From Didymodactylos carnosus (lineage: Eukaryota; Rotifera; Eurotatoria; Philodinida; Philodinidae): a stretch of 21,931 bases of DNA. Below the pieces are notes generated by a model that worked only from the letters and a program-made list of their open reading frames with translations, had not been told where the DNA came from and searched no databases. Each line of letters starts with the position of its first letter. Position 1 is the first letter of the stretch. A program made the translations under genes and the position numbers. The stretch covers positions 1 to 21,931 of the forward strand of contig CAJNOQ010002979.1 of NCBI GenBank assembly GCA_905250885.1, written 5' to 3'. Shown one piece after another: positions 1-10,400 of the stretch.

Positions 1-125
1 TTTCGTATTTCGTACTTCGTACTTCAGAAGTACGGAGAAGTACAAAAAAGTACGAAGAAGTACGAAGAAGTATCAAGAAGTACGGAGAAGTACCAGAAGT
101 ACAGAAGTATGCTTTTTCCCCCTTG
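1..125. repeat. GAAGTAC minisatellite ending in a MITE-like terminus
   Basis: Positions 26-110 are about nine copies of a 10-bp unit close to AGAAGTACGG, slightly shortened in the last copies. Positions 1-25 are the same motif in reverse complement, so the array folds back around position 25/26. The array runs straight into GCTTTTTCCCCCTTG at 111-125, which matches 14 of 15 bases of the right terminus of the MITE at 14968-14982. That MITE also has GAAGT-rich subterminal sequence. I infer this is the right end of a related inverted-repeat element whose left half lies outside the window. No target duplication can be tested here. Confidence 0.6.
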
Positions 126-510
126 GAGTTTTCTCTGCTCAAGATTCATTAAAACGCGTTTGAATGCACTAAATAAAATTTGAGACGCGTCTAACCGCAA
201 ATATAGTCATCTTTTAGTGGTTGAATGATATAAAATCAGTGCGTCTAGATACGTTTAAGGTATTTTTTGTCTCAAAGACGAGTCTAGATGCAACCATCAT
301 TGAAAAAAATTAGAGGCATCTGAGTTTTGTTTTAATCCGATCCTCTAAGCGCGTTTGGATGCGTCTTAAAATATATGAGTTTCCACACGGATCTTTCACT
401 CAACTGAAGAAAGAAAATGTATCTGGATGCACTTTTTTCGTTTTTAGCACATTTGAACGCATTTGGACGCCTTTTTTTAAGCAGCATAAAAGAAAAATGC
501 GCCTAGACAT
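126..510. repeat. field of degenerate GCGTCTAGATGC-like motifs
   Basis: Short motifs around GCGT-[TC]T-[AGN]GATGC recur in both orientations every 25-60 bp. Examples are GCGTTTGAATGCAC near 155, GACGCGTCTAACCGC near 183, GTGCGTCTAGATACG near 240, GAGTCTAGATGCAACC near 280, GCGCGTTTGGATGCGTCT near 350, ATCTGGATGCAC near 421, GAACGCATTTGGACGCC near 455 and GCGCCTAGACATTCGTCT near 500. The copies are too diverged to give a fixed period. The field lies beyond the predicted donor of the last ROCO exon seen here, so it is probably intronic or intergenic. Confidence 0.45.
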
Positions 511-523
511 TCGTCTAACTTAC

Positions 524-3500
524 AGTTAGTATTGTCTGGCACCAAATAACCCATGTACAATCGTTCCATTAACAAACAATATTCTATTATTTGTTGTTCA
601 TTTAAACAAAAATCGATCAATAGTACATTTAACATTTTCCATGTATATTCACCATTGACTAACAATCGTTCTTTATCATTTTCAAATGAATTTTTCGTTA
701 AGAAATAGCCTGAATAATGAAATAAAACATTTTCTTCGTAATTTAACCATTGATGAAAATTAGAACGTAAGAAAGATGTTATTATATTGAATAGAAGATG
801 TGGTTTTATAATGATAAAATTTCTCAATTGTTTTTTGTTTATCAATCCATACAATATCACCCGTTAATCTTAAAAATTCTAAACATGAATCAAATTCAAT
901 AGGATCTGATTCATTTTCTTCGTCATTTTCTTTGTCAATATCTTCTGAACTTTGTTCATCTTCATCAAATGAAGTTTTATTATCAACAACTTGAATATAT
1001 TTATTATCAAATTTTTTTCGACAATGATTATAATCTATTATTATATTTTTTTGATTAAAAATATTTAATTTTCGTTTAAAATTTAAACGTTTATTCTTTT
1101 CATGTATATTATTCCATTTTTTAGCAATTATTTCTAGTTGAATAATTAAATCATTTGTTATTGATGGACTATCATTAAAATATATTGGTTGAAAATAATT
1201 TGAATAAAATTCAACCATATTTTGACTATCATCATAATGTTCTAATAAATACATCTCTGTTTTGTTTTGTACACTATCAAATAAACGTTTAACTTGTTCT
1301 TTATTATAAGTAGTAGTAGTAGTTTCATAAATGAGACCAATAATAGCTAAATGAATTTGACCACAATGATTTGAAATTGATTCAATATAACGAGTTATAT
1401 TGTTTTTTAACCAGTCATTTGTTATTAATGTATCGAAATAAGTTTCATTTAAATCTTGAATAATATCAGGATCTGTTGAACTAGAAAAATCAATATTTTT
1501 AATAATGAAAAAAAAAACAAAAACATATAAAAAATGACTTACTCATTTAGTGATTTATTATCTAAATCAACTGCTGCTGAAAGAATATTAAGTAGAATAG
1601 TTAAATTAATTGGTATTAGATAAAATGCTTTAGAATCGTAGATAAGAGGATAAATAATTTCATATATTGGTTCACTTTGAATATCAAATATTGTTAAATA
1701 ACAATTATTTTTTGTTATTGTTGTATATTTATGTAAAAATGTTTGTTTTCTATTTGATTTATAACTTCTTAATGGTGGTAATGTTCGTCGTTGCTTTTCT
1801 TGTTTTTCAATAGGTGGTGCAATAATTTGTTGATCAATCCATTGATCTGTTATAGATGATGATATTTCACTTTTAATAACAAATTTTTCATATTTTTGTT
1901 GTTGATCATGTTCATATTGTGGTTCATTATTATCAATTGTTTGATTTGTACTTATTAATAATGTTTTATTATTAATTAATGATTGAATTAATCGACTTTT
2001 TCCAACATTTTTTGTTCCAATAATAATTAATTTCATATGATAATAATATTTTGATATTAATTTTTTTTTATTATCTGTATAATTATATAATCGTTGAATA
2101 TCTGTTGATTTCCAATATTGTTTTGGTGGTTCAATAATATTATTACCTAATAAATGTAATCCTGTTCGTTGAAAACGATCATTAAATGTATGCATTGATT
2201 GAAGAGATTTCATTTGTCTAATACATAATGGTAATGTTTCTAATTGATTATATCTAATATCAAATGTTTCTAATTGTTCTATTGAACATAATTGATCTGG
2301 TATATCAGTTAATTGATTATATGATACATCAAGAACTAATAATGATTTACTTTCATTAAGTGTTACTTCAATTTTTGTTATTTGATTTTTTTTAACAATT
2401 ATTTTTTTTAAATTTTCTAATTGTGCCAAATTTCCTGTTAAACATGTTAAATAATTATTTGCTAATGATAATATTTCAAGATTTTTTATTTTAATAATAT
2501 AATCAGGTATTTTTCCAATACGATTATTATTCATATTTAAAAGTTTTAATTGACTCATTGTTGTTAATGCTTCAGGAATATCATAAAAATAATTATTTGT
2601 TAAATATAATTCTTGTAAAGCGTATAGGGTATGTTCAGATTGTATAAAATTTAATTTTGTATTATCTAAATCTAAATATTGTAAATTTTCTAATTCAAAT
2701 ATAACTGGTGGAATATGTTCTGAACGAATTTTTCCATCTGTAATTAATGATTCCATATAATTATCTAATAATTTATGAAATGTTTTAAAATTAATTTTAA
2801 ATTCATACATTTGTCGACATTCTACCAATGTTTCAGGAATATTATCAATTGGATTTCCTGTTAAATCAATTCTTAAAATTTTATCACAAAATCCAATTTC
2901 TGGTGGCAATGTGGTCAAATCCATTTGTGCTAATCGTAAATGACGAAGTTCAGTTAAATTACCTAAAAAGATATAAAATAAAAGATTTTTAATATTATGT
3001 ATTAAAATTTTTTGTCAAAAAACTTAATTATTATTATTTACCAAGTTCTCCAACAATGAAACCGACTTTATTACGACTTAAATCTAAATTTTCTATGCTA
3101 ATAGTCAGCCATACTACAGGAGGAATATGTTTTAAATTACATTCAGCTAAAATAAGAGTTTTTAACTTTTTTAAATATCGAAATTCTTTTGGTAAACATG
3201 TATAATCGTCAACACCATTTTTTACACGTAATGGATTTCGAGAAAAATCTAAATATTCTAAATTGATTAAATCGCAAATATTGGGAGGTAAACAGGCTAA
3301 ATTGTTGCTTGACAATATTAAACGACGTAAAGAAGTAGCTGAAATGAAAAAAAGAACAAATAGATATTTAATATAAGATATAGTTAACATTTTTTCGAGA
3401 ATATACCTTCTAAAGTCTCTGATGAGAGAACTGATAGTCCCTTTCCACTCAAATTTTTTGTATATGGATCTTTTGGATCTGTATCATCTTGTTTTAGAAC

Positions 3501-3890
3501 GTTGTTTTCTATACTCGAACTTTTCTTTCTTTTTATTGATTTGGCTGATGTTCGTGAAGATGATGATTTTACCTTTTGTCTATCTGGTTTTTGCAATGGT
3601 GAATGAGATTTACTTCTTGATGTTGGCGTTTTTACTGATCGACGACGTTGTTGTGGTGTAGATGATGTCGTTGAACGATTGCTTGTTGCACTCTCTGAAC
3701 GTTTTATTGTTTCTTTACTTTTTTTTGTTGACGAACTTTTTTGTCGTTCATTAGTATCATTTTCAACATCGTCATCATTCTGAATAACAATACGCGGCGG
3801 AGATCGTGTTGACGATTGACTTTTACCACTTTTTAATCGTTGACGTTGTTCACCGGGTGATAAACTTAATTTCCGCTCTTCATTTTGCAT
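524..3890 (-). CDS. ROCO-family protein: LRR - Roc GTPase-like - COR (3' end outside window)
   Basis: Four exons are read on the minus strand: 3890-3407, 3338-3042, 2962-1543 and 1480-524. All join in phase at GT...AG sites, and the last ends at a GTAAGT donor at 523, so further exons lie off the left edge. Residues 1-150 are a basic Ser/Lys/Arg-rich disordered tail. Leucine-rich repeats run from about 155 to 540 (for example LRRLILSSNNLACLPPNI). A Roc-type domain follows with P-loop GTKNVGKS near residue 580. The later GTPase motifs are degenerate: FDIQSEP stands where D-x-x-G is expected, and no clear N/TKxD is seen. A COR-like region follows. ROCO proteins such as LRRK and MFHAS1 act as signalling scaffolds with a dimerising GTPase; a kinase domain, if any, is not in view. 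Around 831-836 a six-base homopolymer throws the COR reading frame off by one base. The protein-like sequence continues in the shifted frame from about 830 to 524, so this is either a sequencing error or a genuine lesion. About 1050 residues are visible. Confidence 0.85.
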
Positions 3891-4841
3891 ATTTCACTAT
3901 CTTTGTGAATAGGAAAAGATAATTAAAAACAGATATTTTTTACATTTTCTTTGCGATTTCTACGATTGGTGAAGTAGTTTAAGCATATGAATGAAAGTCT
4001 CAATAACTGTCAAAGATATACCATTTGATATGTTGTTCTACTTCAATATTAATAAAAGTTTTCTCTTCAGTTTAGTCTTCTATGTTGAACCTCAATATTA
4101 TGTGCTATATTAGATGTAACTCGCTGTAATCAATGGATATTTTTTAACAATTTTATGTCTTAATAGAACTGTCACTAACAAGTAATGTTTGAATATGACT
4201 TTAGAGCAAGATGTTGTTATATTATCAAGTACAAAGTGACTTTGACATCATTAATTGACGTTATGTATAACTAACGTTAAAAAGTGCAAAACAAAGTTGC
4301 CATGTATGTGGCTAGTTAAAAGTGACTCGTTTATTATGAAGCTGAGACATTATGTTTGCTAAATTATGTATTGTAAAAAGTCACTGTCTTTTATACATGA
4401 AGTTGTTTTAAAGGAAAAAAAAGAACTGTGAATCTATAGTTACAACCAAAATCAAAATTATTTTGTGTTGATTTTTTTTTTGAAAAAATGTGTCGTTATA
4501 TATATATATATATATATATACAGAAGTTACTTGTGACAATTCTGATTTTTTTTACTGTCCTCTAAATATATTCCTCTATATTATTCTGAAAATTTGACGC
4601 TTCTTAGATGATCTAGAACACTTAATTTTCTTTTGCTCAGTTCTTGCTCTATAATTTGACGATCGATAAAAAGAAAAAATGTACGTTGTTTAGTTCTATT
4701 ATGTGACGAAAGGATCTATTTTATTAGCTTAACAGTTCATAATGAGAAAGAAAAAGAATTTTAAATTATTTAAAACATGGATAACTATTCTAAATAGTTA
4801 GACTACTCACCTTGATCTTTGATATTTTTATTTATTCGTAG
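3891..4841. other. intergenic spacer upstream of the ROCO gene
   Basis: No convincing coding frame on either strand. It presumably contains the ROCO promoter. Small inverted repeats occur, such as TGAAGTAG near 3969 against CTACTTCA near 4036, and TAACGTT/AACGTTA-like pieces near 4260-4280, but none is long enough to name. Confidence 0.5.
4497..4520. repeat. (TA)12 microsatellite
   Basis: Twelve uninterrupted TA dinucleotides in the intergenic spacer. This is a length-variable simple repeat with no evident function. Confidence 0.95.
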
Positions 4842-5335
4842 TCCCTAGACGAAATCCTATGTACTTCGTATCTGTTTCCTATTAGGACATTTAGGATACT
4901 GTTATGATCAGTTTAGGATTCTAATAAGTTTCTAGAAGGATCTTTGATGTTAAATTCCTGTCAGGAATCTCGAGAGGATACTAACATTTAAGATCGTGTC
5001 AGGACTTTTTTTTCTTAATAAAGAAGGATAATTAATCTCAAGTTGACGTAATAATATATATCCGAGCCCGTTTTAAATGTGTTTTAGAGCTACAAAGAAA
5101 AATTTGGTAATTTTTGGTCAAACTGAGGTTGTTCATACATTGCGAGAGCGTACTTTTATATGATGATTCAGTCATCACACATCCGATTTGGATCCTAACA
5201 GAATCCTAGCAAATTCTATGACTTTTCGGTATACCTGGTTACTTTAGGATTTTCCTAGGATCCTACCAAAAAGCAAGCTAAATCCTAATAGAATTTCCGA
5301 TTCTATCAGGGAATGTATAGGTTTCTTACTAGGGA
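4842..5335. mobile_element. degenerate MITE-like inverted-repeat element rich in ATCCTA/TAGGAT
   Basis: The ends are inverted: TCCCTAGACGAAATCCTAT at 4842 pairs with the complement of the sequence ending CTAGGGA at 5335 (TCCCTAGTAAGAAACCTAT when read inward). Similarity continues with gaps for about 65 bp, including CTATTAGGA in both arms. Inside, TAGGAT/ATCCTA words are strongly over-represented at both ends (4850-4990 and 5190-5320). There is no open frame and no clear target duplication, so it looks like an old non-autonomous DNA element. The family is not recognised. Confidence 0.5.
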
Positions 5336-7106
5336 TCGATTAATTATTACATATTCTTCGAGTACGGTAATATAACGAGTATTTTACGATCACGGATGCG
5401 AATTATGAGACTAACCATCTCTCAATATGATGACCTATATGAGAGAAATTTAATTTTAATTTTTTACTGTTTCATTATTTCTCATCATCAAAGGAAGAGA
5501 TCGATATTAACCAAGAAGAGCCGTTTATTGTCCTCATACTGCTGTAATAATGTTCGGAAAATCTATGTTAGTTTTCCAGATATATCAAGACGAAAGCAAG
5601 TAATTTTGATTAATTCTTTTCCCCTTGCACGGGTTAAAAATTATTTTCTTATCTGGAGTGGAAAAGTCAATCCATTGAAATACGTGAGATTTTCAAAAGG
5701 GAACTTTTGTTGATTTTCAGAGCAACTGTTCAATGCACTATGGAGAAACTACCATTCAATTTCCAAAAAGAGAAAAATTTATAATGCTCTAAAAACTATA
5801 TGTGGTTTGATTTATGCTCTAATAATCTAGTTCATAATTTTAATTAATAAGAAATAAAGTTACGACAAATTAATTTTAGTATTTTTTTCTGAATCTAATG
5901 GAAAAACAACGAAGCTACTATGAAAAATAAAAAAGATGAGCAAATAAGTGTTATCCATTTACATAGGATAATTTTCTAATAATAATTCTAATTAAACTAG
6001 AATAATTTTGATAATAACCGTATAATAGACAATTATTGATACCGTCAATGAGAATAGATGAATACGAAAAAAATGAAACTATCATTCAAATAATTCTTCT
6101 CAGAACGCCTTTCTGTACATTATGTATTTCAATCAAACGAAACTTTCAGAAATAAAAGCTTCTGATGAGAATGCGTTATAATCAAAATTTCAAAAATAAT
6201 GATTTCATGGAAAAAGTAGAAATAGGACAGAAGACTAAGTTCGATACTACAATGTCAATAGCCAGTCCTTGAGATCCATATCAAAAAATGATTTTTTTTG
6301 TCACAGTCATTCTAAGGAAAAATACATATTGCGCGTCTAGTCTCGAGAGCATTTCAAAGTTACTCGAAGATCGATTTTTGACATCGTGATGCCACATTTA
6401 ATATGTAAATGTCATACTTCGATTCTTTTCACGTAGATGCTCTGGCAATATGCTCCAAAATATTGAAATATTCGATTGTTTTACATCGAAGGAAAATGCG
6501 AGCTGAGCTGTGCCATGTCTTGTTTTCAAGAGAAGAATTTACTCTACGAGAGTTTAAAAATGTATATTTTTAAAAACAAACTAACAGAATATAAAATGAA
6601 AACAATAGTAGTCTTTAACAACCCTGTTTCTTAAAGGATTTAAAAAATTTTGTAAAAATTCTACAAAAACGAATCGTATGATATGAAGCAATTTAGACTG
6701 TTCAATCACGTACAAAATTAAAAAAAGTCGATATTTTGAAAAGAGTCTCATTTTAATTAACAATTAGAATTACATACAATAGCCACTCATCCTCTGTCTG
6801 TAGATGATTCACGTTTTTATAAATAACCACCGATATGTATTGTTGTATCATCTTACAGATTGATTGAAAGTAATCGTGAATGTAGTCCCAGTTTGTTTCG
6901 AATTTAGTAAAAACACGACAAAAATGATGCTTCAATAACCAAGTACATTAATTGCCAAGATGACATTAATGGTATAACAAAATGTTCGGTATATGATGGG
7001 TTTTAATATGTTGGATGACAGCCGTAAAAAAAAAACCATTATAGTCAACAAGTGAAAATGTTGATCATTGTTGTTGTCAAAAAATTAAAAAAACTTACAT
7101 TATTAT
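5336..7106. other. gene-poor spacer
   Basis: AT-rich spacer between the degenerate inverted-repeat element and the orphan exon-like stretch. Open frames of 60-105 codons occur on both strands (plus 5396-5713, minus 6581-6763 and 6753-6935). They lack recognisable domains and convincing splice partners. No RNA gene was recognised. Confidence 0.4.
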
Positions 7107-7310
7107 TCATTTCTTTTTTTGTAATTTATGTTGTAAGTATCTATATTTATATATTTTCTTAAAATTATTTGAAACTAAACAAAGACCATTCATTTTTTCA
7201 TAAATTTCAGATATTCTGCGTACTTCCATCTCTTTTGGATTAAAACTGTTCAAAATATCACTTAAATTTCTTCTGAGTATATTCTCATCAAATTTTCTAT
7301 GAATATCTAA
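7107..7310 (-). other. orphan exon-like open stretch downstream of IFT140 (possible alternative last exon)
   Basis: On the minus strand a frame is open for 67 codons from 7310 to a TGA at 7107-7109. It is preceded by a pyrimidine-rich tract and CAG at 7311-7313, which would serve as a splice acceptor. The peptide is highly charged and protein-like (for example LRRNLSDILNSFNPKEMEVR, then a lysine-rich end), but I do not recognise a family. There is no ATG near its start, so it would have to be spliced to something upstream. It is in phase 0, and IFT140 exon 33 ends in phase 0 at 7720, so a join skipping the normal last exon would be in frame. This is inference; it could also be a chance frame or a relic exon. 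Confidence 0.3.
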
Positions 7311-7435
7311 CTGTTTATATGCAAAAGTAAGAAATATAACAACAATAATTTAAACATCCATCATACACAAAAAAATATTTACATGAATAAAAAAGCATTT
7401 TTGCCCAAAACAATAACAAAAAAAAAAAAAAAATC

Positions 7436-10400
7436 TTAATCATCGATAATTCCATAGGATGAATTATCAGCAATTTCTTCAGCATACGCAAGATGATGGT
7501 CACCATTTTCAATTTCTTCTTTTGGTGGTGTAGTTGGTGGTGCTAATTTTCTTCCAGTTGCACTATAAATAGCTGAGAGTAGATTTGGATTGATATAATG
7601 AGAAAAATATTTTTCTGGTACATGAGCTTGTAACTCATCTAACAACATTGTTGCCTTAAAAAACATCAAAGCAAAAATATGACAGGTAAATAAATAGAAA
7701 AACTATTGTAAGATATTACTTGTTTAAATTTTTCTCGTCGTCCAAAATGATCAATCAATATTCCATATATGTCACCTGCATGAACACCAACAAATATTTT
7801 TTGATCACCAAGTAAATTGGCTAATTCACGTGCGCCTTGTTCTGGATCTTCACTATAGCGACTAAAAGAAATTAAAATTTGACTAGATCGGTATGAAATA
7901 GATATAACACAAATTCGTACTCTCTTGCATCAATAAAACGTTTGATATTTCGACATTTTAATTCTAATTCTTGTAATGCTTCATCTTTTGTAAATGTATT
8001 TTCACCATTTTCTTTTAAAGTTTTATATGCTTCTAATAACGCTTCTAAAAAAATGATTGAAAACATAATCATATAATTATAAATAGTATCACTTCTTTAC
8101 TTCACCTAATGCTTTATTATAATCTTTGTATTCTTCTATTTCAATCTAAAAAAGAAAAATCGAAAAGATCATTCAGACAATTAATGTACATTCAAAGATA
8201 CAGGTCTAACGTACTTGAGCACACATATCGTAAAATTGTGCTAATTTTTCGTAAGCTTTTGCTTTTTTGTAGAAATTCATTATATTTTGTAAAGCATCAG
8301 GATATTTTTTCCAATTTAACGATTTTAAGTAATCAGCTGCTAATAAATAGACATCACGATTTCTTGCTACATTTGCAAATACAGTTATTTTTTCTACATC
8401 TCCCGAATTAATCAAAGCTCTCATTGACTAAAAATAATGTAAAAAATAATGAAATAGTACCAAAACTAGTGTATTCAAATACCAATTACCTTCATTTTAT
8501 TGCCGGCATCAAGGTATTTCTTCGCAGCACCACTATAAACACCTAAAAGAGTTTAGTATGCATTTTCTAACTGATTGATAATTTTTAAAAGATGATTGAC
8601 ACCATACCTTGAGAAGCAGCTAAATCACCTAATTTCTCACACGTAGCTTGATAACGTTGTAGATCAACATCGTTTATTGCTAAAAATATATTCAACAGTT
8701 AGATTTTTTTTGTTTATATATTAAAGTCTATGATTAGTTCGAAAATAATTTACGTTTAGCTGGACTCAATCTTTCAAGTAAATCTTCTGTTAACGGTATT
8801 TCATTGCGAATAGCTAAATCAGCCGCTTCGTCCACCTATACAAAAACAAATAGTTACTTTCATTTTTGTGATTATAAATCAAATAAATATACTCTATCGA
8901 TTGCTGCTAATAGATCAACAGCTTTATCATATTGTTTCAACTGCATAAAATAATCGGCCATTCTTGTTACTTGTGATGAATCATGACTTTTTCCTACACT
9001 ATCGGCTATTTGAGCTAATGCTGAATAACGTTCATGTTTAAATGCGAGATCAATCGCTTTTGATGTAAGTCCAGCCTTAAATAGTTTGTATCAATAATAA
9101 TATCAGTATCAAATATTGAATTCTCTTTCTTTTACCTTATGATATAATAATATTGCACGATCTTCTTGCATTGGTAATGATTCAAAATATCTTGCAGCCT
9201 CTAGTTTATCATCTGATGTACCTTGTATAGCAATATTTGCCATATATTCATCTAAATGATGTTCCTGAAAAAAAATCACACAAAAAAAAAGAATCAGATA
9301 TAATTAAATAAAATATATGTTAATCAAATTGAAACATACTCGACAAAGTCTCATGGCATTACTAATGGCTGATGCTTGTTGAAAATAGGCTATTGCTTGT
9401 TTATGATCACCTTTTTTCTCAAAATAACGTGCCATATGATAACATGCCGCTTTATCACCTGTATCAGCACACAATTCAATTGCCTATAAAAAAATTTCAT
9501 TTTTAGATGAGAATATAATAATTTTTCTTAATTACTTACCTTTGTTGGTTGATCATTATCACATAACAGACGACAGAGTGAGAGATTATCATTTGCTTTA
9601 CGATAACATCCAAGTGCCTCTTCTACTTTACCACGACTTTCAAAATATCGACCCCACCAACAAAACAATTTACTAATGAAAAAACAAAATAATAATAATA
9701 TACATAAAACATACTATCATTTTTAGAATTAAATTATATTTACGGATCATTTTGTTTAGCTGTATATTCTTTGTAACCACTCATATCTTTTCGTTTTAAG
9801 TATAATCTTCGAACTTCGTTTTGTTGTGTGCCAGATTTTTCATAACTAAATATTTATATGTAAATTATTTTATAGAGAACAATTTGATAGAGAATGAGTC
9901 AGTCTTACAATTCGACAGCTTTTTCAATTTGATTATATTGTTCAAGATATTTTGCATAATTATAATAGGTATTTCTCAAATGTATTCGATCATGACGTAG
10001 TGATATATCAATCGCTTTATCCCATTCATTAATAGATTGATAAAATTGATTTAATAAATCATAACGTTTTGATTGTAATAATATTTTTTCAGCTTCTTCC
10101 TACAACAAATGAAAGAATATAATTTAATTAGTTATTAAAAATAATCATCTTACTTTCATATTTAAATGTATTGCTAATACGGCTATTTTAACTTCAGGTT
10201 TATCATGTTCAACTGCACGTAATGCTCTTGCACCACGAAATAAACCCATTTTTCCTAAACATATTTTTGCAACATCAGCACGACGAGATAAAACAGACAT
10301 TCTTGCCAGATTTTCCCAAACACTTTCTCTATTAATGATAAAATATATAATGTATTATTTATAGTGATAATCTCTAGAATAATGTATACTTTTTTATTTG

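Noticed and set aside
26-110. CRISPR-like array at the window start
   Set aside because: The 10-bp units have no spacers, and the context is eukaryotic; it is a minisatellite.
524-1250. Kinase domain expected in an LRRK-type ROCO protein
   Set aside because: No kinase motifs are visible. The gene runs off the window, so presence or absence cannot be judged.
3422-3661. Plus-strand open frame opposite the first ROCO exon
   Set aside because: It is the antisense shadow of a low-complexity coding exon.
5396-5713. 105-codon plus-strand open frame in the spacer
   Set aside because: No domain, no homology that I recognise, no supporting splice or polyadenylation context; compatible with chance.
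6753-6935. Minus-strand open frame with fairly protein-like composition
   Set aside because: No acceptor or donor in the right phase was found, and no family was recognised; left as part of the spacer.
8102-8107. GTAAAG donor at 8100 for IFT140 exon 31
   Set aside because: Using it puts exon 32 out of frame with an immediate stop. The GTGAAG donor at 8105 keeps the frame and matches the known family length.
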